27,490 nt of DNA from Lentimicrobium sp. (GTDB lineage Bacteria; Bacteroidota; Bacteroidia; Flavobacteriales; Flavobacteriaceae): NCBI GenBank assembly GCA_022758945.1, contig JAEMQE010000271.1:1-27490 (forward strand), read 5' to 3'. The position numbers were made by a program, and so were the translations under genes. Positions 16,604 to 24,789 of the stretch are shown piece by piece. Position 1 is the stretch's first letter. Each line of letters begins with the position of its first letter. Under the pieces are notes generated by a model, which saw nothing but the letters and a program-made list of their open reading frames with translations, ran no database searches and had not been told where the DNA came from.

Positions 16604-18535
16604 ATGCAAAATCAAGATCAAAACAATTTAGCCATTTCTCATAAAGAACCTGGACAGTTTGAAGAAACAAGATTTGAGAAAATTCACAATACCATTTTCA
16701 AATCATCCAAAATTGCTTCCAAAATAGTGGCACAGGAAATAGCAAGCTTAATTAGGGAAAAACAATCCAAAAACGAAAACTGCATTTTAGGACTTGCCAC
16801 AGGATCTTCGCCTATAAAAGTTTATGAAGAGTTAATCAGATTACATCAGGAAGAAGGATTGAGTTTTTACAATGTAATCACTTTTAATCTTGATGAATAT
16901 TATCCAATGGAAAAAGATAATGCAGAGAGTTACCACTATTTTATGCACGAAAATTTATTCAAGCATATTGACATAAAACCTGAAAATGTTCATATTCCTG
17001 ATGGAATGATTGCTCAGGAAAACCTAGACCAATATTGTTTGTCTTATGAAGCAGCAATTATAAAAGCCGGAGGATTGGATTTCCAATTACTTGGTATTGG
17101 TCGAACAGGACATATTGGGTTTAACGAACCCGGTTCGCATTCTAATTCTGGCACGAGAAGCATTACTTTAAATCATATTACTAGAGTTGATGCCTCTGCA
17201 TCCTTTTTAGGAATAAATAATGTTCCTCGAAGAGCCATAACAATGGGAATTGGAACCATCAAAAAAGCAAAAAGAATCGTGCTTTTGGCATGGGGAGAAA
17301 ATAAAGCAGATATTATTAAAGAAACTATTGAAGGTGATATTTCGTCACAAGTTCCTGCTACTTATTTACAAATTCACAGCAATACCACATTTGTTATGGA
17401 TAAAGAAGCGGCGTCAGAGCTTACCCGAATAAAAACACCTTGGTTAGTTTCCACTTGCGTTTGGACGGAAGAACTAAAAAGCAGCGCCATAGTTTGGCTT
17501 TGCGAAAAAGTAAAAAAACCTGTTTTAAAGCTAAATGACAAAGATTACAACGACAATGGAATGTCTGGATTACTCGCAGAAGAAGGTCAAGCGTATGATT
17601 TAAACATAAAAATGTTTAATAAACTGCAACATACTATTACTGGATGGCCGGGTGGCAAACCCAACGCTGACGATGAAAACAGACCGGAAAGAGCTTTGCC
17701 AAAGAAGAAAAAAGTAATCATTTTCAGTCCACATCCAGATGATGACGTAATTTCTATGGGAGGAACATTTGACAGATTGGTTGAGCAAGGCCACGAAGTG
17801 CATGTTGCTTATCAAACCTCAGGAAATATCGCGGTTTCAGATGAAGAAGCGTTGCGTTATGCCGAAGTTGCTCTAGATATTGTTAACGAAAATAATGCAA
17901 CCATTAAAAATGTCATTAAGGCATTACAAACAAAGAAAATTAGCAAAGCAGAAGAATTAATTATTCGTAAAATAAAGGGTCAAATTAGACGAAAAGAATC
18001 CTTGGGAGCTACTCGGTTTTTGGGACTTCCAGACAATCAAGTTCATTTTTTGGACATGCCTTTTTATGAAACGGGAACTGTCAAAAAAAATAATCTCAGC
18101 GAACAAGACATTGAAATTGTAAGCGCTCTAATTACGAAGATTAAACCTCACCAAATTTATGCTGCAGGTGACTTGGCAGATCCACACGGAACCCACAAAG
18201 TTTGTCTGGATGCCATTTTTGCGGCAATAAAAAAATTAAAATCAAAACCATTCTTAAACGATTGTTGGGTTTGGCTCTATCGTGGCGCTTGGCACGAATG
18301 GGAACCACAGGAAATTGAAATGGCAGTTCCAATGAGTGAAGATCAAGTATTAAAAAAACGTAAAGCTATATTTTACCACCAATCACAAAAAGATTCCGTA
18401 ATGTTTCAAGGAGAAGATTCAAGAGAATTTTGGGTACGAGTTGAAGAACGCACAAAAAATACCGCAGATAAATACAATGCCTTGGGTCTTGCAGAGTACA
18501 CAGCGATGGAAGCTTTTAAACGCTATTATTTTTAA
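16604..18535 (+). CDS. nagB: Glucosamine-6-phosphate deaminase (NagB) fused to PIG-L/LmbE deacetylase
   Basis: Two-domain cytoplasmic enzyme of 643 residues, more than twice the length of plain NagB. The N-terminal NagB domain (about 25-300) has LATGSSP (64-70), the ring-opening base Asp97 in FNLDEYYPM, and GIGRTGHIGFNEPGS with His170 and Glu175. The E. coli triad aspartate (D141) is Thr168 here. After a linker, the PIG-L/LmbE zinc deacetylase domain (about 368-600) has HPDDD (His377, Asp380) and the third ligand motif DPHGTH (His528, His531). NagB converts GlcN-6-P to fructose-6-P and ammonia; PIG-L domains remove N-acetyl from GlcNAc compounds. A combined role, deacetylating then deaminating GlcNAc-6-P, is my inference. 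Such fusions are known in Bacteroidetes as NagB-like proteins (memory). It is framed by terminators on both sides. Confidence 0.9.
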   Translation: MQNQDQNNLAISHKEPGQFEETRFEKIHNTIFKSSKIASKIVAQEIASLIREKQSKNENCILGLATGSSPIKVYEELIRLHQEEGLSFYNVITFNLDEYYPMEKDNAESYHYFMHENLFKHIDIKPENVHIPDGMIAQENLDQYCLSYEAAIIKAGGLDFQLLGIGRTGHIGFNEPGSHSNSGTRSITLNHITRVDASASFLGINNVPRRAITMGIGTIKKAKRIVLLAWGENKADIIKETIEGDISSQVPATYLQIHSNTTFVMDKEAASELTRIKTPWLVSTCVWTEELKSSAIVWLCEKVKKPVLKLNDKDYNDNGMSGLLAEEGQAYDLNIKMFNKLQHTITGWPGGKPNADDENRPERALPKKKKVIIFSPHPDDDVISMGGTFDRLVEQGHEVHVAYQTSGNIAVSDEEALRYAEVALDIVNENNATIKNVIKALQTKKISKAEELIIRKIKGQIRRKESLGATRFLGLPDNQVHFLDMPFYETGTVKKNNLSEQDIEIVSALITKIKPHQIYAAGDLADPHGTHKVCLDAIFAAIKKLKSKPFLNDCWVWLYRGAWHEWEPQEIEMAVPMSEDQVLKKRKAIFYHQSQKDSVMFQGEDSREFWVRVEERTKNTADKYNALGLAEYTAMEAFKRYYF

Positions 18536-18566
18536 AAAAGTTTTGGTTAGCTTTTTAGTTTGATTC

Positions 18567-18603
18567 TCCTTGCAGGTTTAAATAAACTTGCAAGGATTTT
18601 TTT
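18567..18603 (+). terminator. Rho-independent terminator after the NagB/PIG-L gene
   Basis: Thirteen-nt arms (18567-18579 and 18584-18596; TCCTTGCAGGTTT against AAACTTGCAAGGA, one G-U wobble) with an AAAT loop, followed by seven T. It ends the fusion-gene transcript 45 bp before the GH2 start, so GH2 needs read-through or its own promoter in a very A-rich leader where I see no consensus match. Confidence 0.85.
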
Positions 18604-18647
18604 AAAAAAAATACAGTTGAAAGAATAAAAAATAATTTATAAAAAAA

Positions 18648-21272
18648 ATGAAAAAAATATCAAATACAATTATTCTGCTGCTAATAATTGCCTTTTCGTT
18701 CCAATCTTTTGCCGGAACAAAATTCACTGTTTCAAGCCGAATACAATTAGATAAAAACTGGAAAGCTCAACAAAACAAGAAAGTTTCTAGCGATGGAGCT
18801 TCCATTTCATCTGCAGAAAATAATTCAGAAAGTTGGTATAAAGCAAGCGTTCCATCGACTGTTATGGGCGTTTTGACTGCCAATGGTTTGTACAAAGACA
18901 TATTTGTAGGCGATAATTATACAAAAATAGACAAAACCCAATTTGATGATTCCTGGTGGTACAAAACCGAATTTGATTTGCCAAACATTAATCCGGAAAA
19001 TAACATTTCGCTTCATTTTGATGGAATAAATTATTATGCAAATATCTGGCTTAACGGAAAATTAATAGCTTCACGCGACAAAGTTTTTGGAACATTTAGA
19101 CAGTTTGCATTTGACATTACAGCTTTGGCCAAAAAGAAAGGAAATGTACTTGCAGTTGAAATATTTCGGGCACAACCCGGTGATTTTAATACCGGTTTTG
19201 TGGATTGGAATCCAAGACCATTGGATGAAAATATGGGAATCTGGCGTCCAGTTTATGTTGAAATTGATGGTAAAATTGGATTAAAAAACACGGCCGTTCA
19301 ATCTAAAGTAAATACTGCAACGCTCAAAGAAGCTTGGTTGACCGTTAAAACAGAACTCGAAAATCACACTTCTGAAACTGTTTCTGGAACCTTAGTTGGA
19401 AAAATTGGACAGAATGAATTTCGCTACCCTATTAAATTAAACCCGAATGAAACTAAGGATTTATCTTTAACTTCCAAGGAAATTGCTTCTTTATATATTA
19501 AAAACCCGAAACTTTGGTGGTGTAATAATCTCGGCGAACCCAATTTACAAAAGCTTTCCCTTCATTTTGAAACCAATAAAAATGTGTCAGATTCTGACGA
19601 AATTGTTTTTGGAATCAGGGAAATAGAAACTTATTTCACTCCCGAAGGTCACAAAGGATTTATACTTAACGGCAAGAAAATATTAATCAAAGGTGCTGGC
19701 TGGACGGACGATATTTTCCTTCGAGACTCAAACCAGAGTTTAGAAACTCAATTGCAATATGTGAAACACATGAATTTAAATACTTTGCGAATGGAAGGTA
19801 TTTGGGGAACATCACAAAATTTTTATGATTTATGCGACAAATATGGAATAATGGTAATGGTGGGTTGGAGTTGTCAATGGGAATGGATTGAACACTTAGG
19901 AAAAGAATGTGGTGAATTTGGAGGAATTCAAACAGAAGCCGACGAGAATCTTGCTATGGAATCCCTGACGGATCAAATTTATTGGTTAAGAAACCACCCA
20001 AGTATTTTTGTTTGGTTTTTAGGAAGTGACAAATTGCCCAAACCCGAATTAGAACTTAAATATAAAAATCTAATTAATAAAATTGATAATCGCCCTTATT
20101 TACTTACAGCTGGAACAAAAACAAGTGAAATCAGCGGTCCTGTTGGGGTCAAAATGAACGGTCCCTACGAATATGTCTCTCCAAATTATTGGTTCGAAGA
20201 CACAAAAAATGGCGGTGCATTTGGCTTTAATACTGAAACTTCTCCAGGAGCAGCAATTCCTCCTTTAGAAAGCATCAAAAAAATGGTTCCGAAAGATAAA
20301 CTATGGCCTATCAATGACCAATGGAATTATCATTGTACCAATTCATTAGTTATGTCTAATAATTTAAATGAAAACACTTTAGCAATAGACAAACGCTATG
20401 GAAAAGCTAAAGATATAAATGAATATTTACTGAAATCCGATGTGTTGGGATATGAAGCTATGAGCGGAATGTTTGAAGGTTTTAGAGCCAGAATTCCTGA
20501 ATCGACAGGAATTATCCAGTGGATGCTCAATTCGGCTTGGCCTTCTTTTTACTGGCAATTGTACGATTATTATTTGTTGCCAACATCGAGTTATTATGCC
20601 ACACGAAAAGCGAACAACATCAACCAATTGATTTATGATTATTCAAAAAACGAAATAATTGCTGTAAATGAATCATTAAATCTAGAGAAAAATTTAGTGG
20701 CTAAAATCACGGTATTTGACTTCAATTCTAAATTATTAAAGACAGAAACTGTTCCGTTTGACATCAATTCCATCACTTCCAAATCTATTTTGAAATTAGA
20801 AAACTATTCTGAAAATGTATTTCTTGATTTGAAATTATTCAATGAAAAAGATGTTCAAATTGCGTCTAATTTTTATTGGTTGTCCAATAAAAAAGATGTT
20901 TTTGATTGGGATAAAACTCAATTCCGAAATACGCCTTTAAAAGAATATGCTGATTTCACTAAATTAAATGATTTACCAAAATCTGAAATTACTACTGCAT
21001 TTTCTACCAAAAGTGTTGGAAATAATTCAGAATTAAGCGTGACATTAGAAAATACCAATTCAAAACTAGGCTTTTTTATCAATTTAAAAGTTGTGGATGA
21101 TGCTGGAAAAACAATTTTTCCGGTTTTTTGGGATGATAATTTTATCAGTGTTTTACCCAACGGAAAAAGAACTCTCAAATGTTTTATTCCTAAGAATTTA
21201 ATTTCAAATACTAAAACACATCTGATAATTTTGGGTTGGAACGTTAACGAAAAAACATACGCAATTGAGTAA
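18648..21272 (+). CDS. Glycoside hydrolase family 2, exo-beta-D-glucosaminidase-like
   Basis: Predicted exported GH2 enzyme releasing terminal sugars, probably glucosamine. The signal peptide is MKKISNTIILLLIIAFSFQSFA. The 874 residues run through a sugar-binding jelly roll (about 35-205, WYKASVPSTVMGVL, GINYYANIWLNGK, DWNPRPLDENMGIWRPVYVE), an immunoglobulin-like domain, a TIM barrel (KGAGWTDDIFLRDS, LNTLRMEGIWG, DKYGIMVMVGWSCQWEW) and C-terminal beta domains. In place of the usual Asn-Glu acid/base pair it has Ser-Asp in WFLGSDKLP (Asp461), and a nucleophile candidate Glu530 in FGFNTETSPG. The SD signature and roughly 70-residue spacing match the CsxA-type exo-glucosaminidase subfamily (Asp469/Glu541), from memory. 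A beta-mannosidase-like activity is the alternative. The context of NagB, GH20 and NagP-like genes supports amino sugars. Confidence 0.87.
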   Translation: MKKISNTIILLLIIAFSFQSFAGTKFTVSSRIQLDKNWKAQQNKKVSSDGASISSAENNSESWYKASVPSTVMGVLTANGLYKDIFVGDNYTKIDKTQFDDSWWYKTEFDLPNINPENNISLHFDGINYYANIWLNGKLIASRDKVFGTFRQFAFDITALAKKKGNVLAVEIFRAQPGDFNTGFVDWNPRPLDENMGIWRPVYVEIDGKIGLKNTAVQSKVNTATLKEAWLTVKTELENHTSETVSGTLVGKIGQNEFRYPIKLNPNETKDLSLTSKEIASLYIKNPKLWWCNNLGEPNLQKLSLHFETNKNVSDSDEIVFGIREIETYFTPEGHKGFILNGKKILIKGAGWTDDIFLRDSNQSLETQLQYVKHMNLNTLRMEGIWGTSQNFYDLCDKYGIMVMVGWSCQWEWIEHLGKECGEFGGIQTEADENLAMESLTDQIYWLRNHPSIFVWFLGSDKLPKPELELKYKNLINKIDNRPYLLTAGTKTSEISGPVGVKMNGPYEYVSPNYWFEDTKNGGAFGFNTETSPGAAIPPLESIKKMVPKDKLWPINDQWNYHCTNSLVMSNNLNENTLAIDKRYGKAKDINEYLLKSDVLGYEAMSGMFEGFRARIPESTGIIQWMLNSAWPSFYWQLYDYYLLPTSSYYATRKANNINQLIYDYSKNEIIAVNESLNLEKNLVAKITVFDFNSKLLKTETVPFDINSITSKSILKLENYSENVFLDLKLFNEKDVQIASNFYWLSNKKDVFDWDKTQFRNTPLKEYADFTKLNDLPKSEITTAFSTKSVGNNSELSVTLENTNSKLGFFINLKVVDDAGKTIFPVFWDDNFISVLPNGKRTLKCFIPKNLISNTKTHLIILGWNVNEKTYAIE

Positions 21273-21336
21273 AAAGGAAAGTTTTTTAGATGTTAATTTA
21301 TTAAGTAACTTTGAGAATCCAAAACTTGATAAATTA

Positions 21337-22494
21337 ATGTATAAAATAATTTTACTGATTGATTTCACCGAAGATTACGGAAAAAGCCTCTTAAAAGGAG
21401 TTACAAAATACTCCAAAGAGAATGGTCCTTGGATGTTCTGTAGAATGCCTTTGCAATATAGGGAAGACCTTAGCATGGATAACATAATACAATTTGCAAA
21501 AGACTGGAAAGCTGATGGCATAATTGCCCAATTCTATAATCATGCCAACATAAAAAAACTCGTTGAAACCAAAATTCCAGTCATTGTAGAAGATTTCAAA
21601 GAGCGATTTGATGAGTTTCCAAACATTACCGGAGGCTATTTTGAAGCGGGACAAATGGGTGCCAAATATTTTATAAACAAAGGATATAAAAATTTTGCTT
21701 TTTATGGATTTGACAATATCGTTTGGTCTCGTGAAAGAGCCGAAGGATTTGAAGATTCTGTAAAAAAACACGGTGAAAAAGTACATTTTTTTAATCCCAA
21801 AAAAATGGAATCTCGAGAGTTATGGTATTACAAACCTTCGGCATTGAGTAAATGGCTAACGAAGTTACCTAAACCAATTGCCATTATGGCTTGTGATGAC
21901 GAAAGAGCACAAAACATCACCGAAGCTTGTAAACATTCTAAAATAAAAATCCCAGAAGAAGTTGCAGTTTTAGGTGTTGACAATGATGAACTGACTTGTA
22001 ATTTATCGGATCCGCCGTTGTCCAGTATTGGCTTAGACACAGAACAAGGTGGCTATGAAGCTGCAAAACTGATGCGTCAGCTTATAGAAAACAAATACCA
22101 AGAATATTATGATATAATAGTAAGACCCAACACAATTATTACCAGACAATCTACTGATATTTGTGCAACAACAGACAAACAAATTGCCAAAGCGTTGAAT
22201 TTTATTCACCAAAATATTGAGAACAATATTAATGTAGAAGATGTCCTGAAAGAAACATCCATCTCCAGAAGAGCGCTTGAAAAAAGATTTCTTGAGGTAA
22301 CTGATTCTGCGATTTACAAATATATTTGTCATCTAAGAATCCGAAAATTTTCGGATAGACTTCTTGAATCCGAGAAATCAATTTATGAAATAGCCATTGA
22401 ACTAGGATACAATGACAACAAAAATCTTTCAAGATTGTTTAAACAAATAAACGGATGTACGCCTTTACAATACAGAAAAGCTAAAGCTAAATAA
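21337..22494 (+). CDS. XylR-type transcriptional regulator (LacI-like sensor + AraC HTH)
   Basis: Predicted one-component regulator of the surrounding locus. From the ATG at 21337 it has 385 residues: a periplasmic-binding-protein-like sugar sensor without an N-terminal LacI helix-turn-helix (YKIILLIDFTEDYGKSLLKG, IAMACDDERAQNITEACK, EEVAVLGVDNDELTC, PPLSSIGLD, up to about 275) and a C-terminal AraC-type double HTH (about 285-383: INVEDVLKETSISRRALEKR, then SIYEIAIELGYNDNKNLSRLFKQ, TPLQYRKAK). This is the XylR layout. A longer reading from TTG at 21265 would overlap GH2 by 8 bp, but the family begins right at the KIILLID strand, so the ATG is preferred. It follows GH2 by 64 bp and converges on the kinase with a 9-bp gap. 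The effector is unknown; GlcN/GlcNAc derivatives are a guess. Confidence 0.9.
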   Translation: MYKIILLIDFTEDYGKSLLKGVTKYSKENGPWMFCRMPLQYREDLSMDNIIQFAKDWKADGIIAQFYNHANIKKLVETKIPVIVEDFKERFDEFPNITGGYFEAGQMGAKYFINKGYKNFAFYGFDNIVWSRERAEGFEDSVKKHGEKVHFFNPKKMESRELWYYKPSALSKWLTKLPKPIAIMACDDERAQNITEACKHSKIKIPEEVAVLGVDNDELTCNLSDPPLSSIGLDTEQGGYEAAKLMRQLIENKYQEYYDIIVRPNTIITRQSTDICATTDKQIAKALNFIHQNIENNINVEDVLKETSISRRALEKRFLEVTDSAIYKYICHLRIRKFSDRLLESEKSIYEIAIELGYNDNKNLSRLFKQINGCTPLQYRKAKAK

Positions 22495-22503
22495 GGAAGA
22501 TAT

Positions 22504-23370
22504 TTATTTTGGCAAAACAGGATTTTCCACTTCTTGAAAACAAAGCGATGCAGCTCCTAAAATAGCAATTCCCTCAAGATTTGAAGCTTCAATTTTTAAA
22601 TCCTCAATTTGTTTTTGATAAGCAAATGATTGCAAGGATAACTCCATAGATTCTTTAAATAAGGAAAAAGACTTACTTATGGATCCTCCAAGAATAATTG
22701 CCTCCGGAGCATACATATACAAAATAGATTTTAGACATTCACCCAAATGGAATCCAAATTCCGCATAAGCTTTCAAAGCATTTTCATCTCCTTTAGCAGC
22801 ACCAAAACTCAATTCCTCAGCGGTTTGATGATAATTTTTCGAAAAGAAAAAACTGCTGGAATATTCTTCCATAATCCCGTCTTTGTAAGGCAACATACCT
22901 ACTTCACCAGCACCACAAAGAACACCATTATATAGATTGTTATTGATAATAATTCCCATTCCAATTCCGGTTCCAATGGACAATCCAATGAAATTTTCAA
23001 AGTCTTTTCCCTTTCCAAATATTTTTTCGCCCAAGGTAAAACAATTGGCGTCATTATTGAGATAAACAGGAAGACTATAGCGTTGTTCTACAATTTCTTT
23101 CAATGCTACTTTTTTCCAAGATGGAATGTTTTGCACGTCATAAACAATCCCAGTTAAAGGATCTACAACTGCTGGAACGCCAATCCCAATGGCGATAACA
23201 TCCGAATTAATAATGCTATCTATTGCTTCAAAAAGCGAAAAAAGAGTTTCCTCTTCCGAAGCTTTATTATTGACGCTTTTATAAGTTTGTTTTACGACAA
23301 TACCATTCTGTACCAAACCCATTTTAAAGTAAGTTCCTCCAAGATCAATTCCTAATACTGTATTATTCAT
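22504..23370 (-). CDS. ROK family sugar kinase (candidate N-acetylglucosamine or glucose kinase)
   Basis: Cytoplasmic ATP-dependent sugar kinase; genomic context suggests GlcNAc or glucosamine, but sequence cannot separate this from glucose. The 288 residues contain the phosphate-binding DLGGTYFKMG (9-18), the catalytic Asp107 in LNNDANCFTLGE, IGLSIGTGIGMGIIIN (128-143) and GAGEVGM (153-159). The usual zinc module is missing: the family's GH after GE(I/V)G is Met159, and no CxCGxxGCxE follows (YKDGIMEEYSSS instead). Non-zinc ROK kinases do occur. It lies only 2 bp from the permease stop on the same strand, so translation is almost certainly coupled. It is the last gene of the GH20-permease-kinase unit. 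Confidence 0.88.
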   Translation of the reverse strand: MNNTVLGIDLGGTYFKMGLVQNGIVVKQTYKSVNNKASEEETLFSLFEAIDSIINSDVIAIGIGVPAVVDPLTGIVYDVQNIPSWKKVALKEIVEQRYSLPVYLNNDANCFTLGEKIFGKGKDFENFIGLSIGTGIGMGIIINNNLYNGVLCGAGEVGMLPYKDGIMEEYSSSFFFSKNYHQTAEELSFGAAKGDENALKAYAEFGFHLGECLKSILYMYAPEAIILGGSISKSFSLFKESMELSLQSFAYQKQIEDLKIEASNLEGIAILGAASLCFQEVENPVLPK

Positions 23371-23372
23371 AA

Positions 23373-24668
23373 TTATAAATTCGATTTTTTTAAACTAATT
23401 GTTTTATTGTTTACCAATGGAGAAGCCCAAAATCCAATTGATAAAACAAATCCCATTGGAATCAACAGAAAAAACATTCCCGTTTTTAGGCTTAATAATT
23501 CCCCTATCCAACCAATAATAAAAGGTATAATGGCAGCACCGGTAATTCCTGTGCATAAAATTCCGGACAAAGAACCGTGGTGAGCGCTTACAGAATTTAA
23601 TGCCAAAGAAAAAATGATAGACCACATCACAGATATGAAAAAACCAACCAAAGGGAAGCAAATCAGGGCAACTTCGGCACTTCCATTTAATGCAAACAGC
23701 AAAGAAGTAATAGCTGCTATTGATGCCATAATCAAAATTTTACGACTATCCATTATTTTCAGCAAAACCAATCCCAATAGACAGCCAATGGTAAGCATTG
23801 CCCAAAAATAGGCCACCGTGTTTGCTCCAATTGTTTTTTCGTCGAAACCGTGATATTGCTTTAAAAATTGAGAAATCCAATTTCCTATTCCTTGTTCGAT
23901 ACCCGTATAACAAAAAATGGAAATAAAGAAAAGCAACGTCCATTTGTTTTTTAAAAGATCCAGATAAGAACTCGAATCACCCGCTTTTTCATCCTCATTT
24001 TTTTTAAAATCAGGATATTTTGTTGATAGTACAATGAGAACCAGTACAAAACAAATCACCAAAAAAACAACATATAAGGATGCCCAAGGCATATTGTCTG
24101 GAACTGAACTTCTCAATATCTCCGTAATGAAGTTTTCTTTAGAATCCGAGTTAACTATTTTTTGATACAAATATGGACTTGCAAAAGAAGCTAGACCAAA
24201 TACTACTTGCGCCAATACAGAGTTAAAAGCAAAATGTTCTTCGCCTCCTGCCACTCGCAGCATTGGATTAATAACCACTTGCAAAACAGCCATACAACAG
24301 CCCAAACTGAAAAGCGTCACGCTAAAAACAACATAGCTCGGAAAAATTACAAACCCTAATGAAGCAATCATCATTACCAAAAAAGAGATGGTCAATAATT
24401 TCTTGTCACTATATTTTTCAGAGAGAAATCCTGCGGGTATTGACATTACGCCATAAGCAATAAAAAAGGAAAAAGGCAACAAACCAGTTAGTGTCAAACT
24501 CAAGTCAAAACTTGTTTTAACATCAACAATTATTGAATTAAGAATGTTCGTAATAAATGATATCACAAAGAAAATCAATAGTATCAAAGCGATAATTGGG
24601 TAATAAATTTTAGGTTTAGAAATGTCTTTTTTCATATTCTTTTGATTACTATTTGTTAATTCTGGCAT
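23373..24668 (-). CDS. MFS sugar permease, FucP/NagP-like
   Basis: Inner-membrane major-facilitator transporter, likely for GlcNAc or a related monosaccharide by proton symport. The 431 residues show about 12 hydrophobic segments beginning with IIALILLIFFVISFITNILN. The family-like features are ILNSIIVDVKTSFDLSLT in TM1 and the following loop, SIPAGFLSEKYSDKKLL after TM2, and VVINPMLRVAGGEEHFAFN, the pattern shared by fucose/NagP-type permeases. An in-frame ATG at 24635 would remove 11 N-terminal residues and is equally possible. It lies 2 bp upstream of the kinase and 121 bp downstream of GH20, in a gap with a dyad. The substrate is inferred from GH20, NagB and kinase neighbours. Confidence 0.85.
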   Translation of the reverse strand: MPELTNSNQKNMKKDISKPKIYYPIIALILLIFFVISFITNILNSIIVDVKTSFDLSLTLTGLLPFSFFIAYGVMSIPAGFLSEKYSDKKLLTISFLVMMIASLGFVIFPSYVVFSVTLFSLGCCMAVLQVVINPMLRVAGGEEHFAFNSVLAQVVFGLASFASPYLYQKIVNSDSKENFITEILRSSVPDNMPWASLYVVFLVICFVLVLIVLSTKYPDFKKNEDEKAGDSSSYLDLLKNKWTLLFFISIFCYTGIEQGIGNWISQFLKQYHGFDEKTIGANTVAYFWAMLTIGCLLGLVLLKIMDSRKILIMASIAAITSLLFALNGSAEVALICFPLVGFFISVMWSIIFSLALNSVSAHHGSLSGILCTGITGAAIIPFIIGWIGELLSLKTGMFFLLIPMGFVLSIGFWASPLVNNKTISLKKSNL

Positions 24669-24722
24669 TAGCTTCTACTCTATACAATAGTACCATAACT
24701 TCTATGGTTTGAATGCTGATTC

Positions 24723-24749
24723 TGCGTATTTTTATATGCAAAAAACGCA
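24723..24749. promoter_or_regulatory. 27-bp dyad between GH20 and permease genes, candidate operator
   Basis: Outer arms TGCGT and ACGCA (24723-24727 and 24745-24749) are extended inward by T-run/A-run complementarity. Nine of the ten outer base pairs match around a 7-bp centre. It lies 55 bp upstream of the permease ATG on the minus strand and has no T-run at either end, so it looks more like a protein-binding site than a terminator. Which protein binds is unknown; the nearby XylR-type regulator is a candidate. Confidence 0.4.
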
Positions 24750-24789
24750 AGAATACAGTTAATATAAACCAACAACATTAGTTGTGACT

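Noticed and set aside
21265..21336. TTG start giving the regulator 24 extra residues and an 8-bp overlap with GH2
   Set aside because: The family begins directly at the KIILLID strand, and the ATG at 21337 fits. The extra residues have no domain character, and TTG starts are uncommon.
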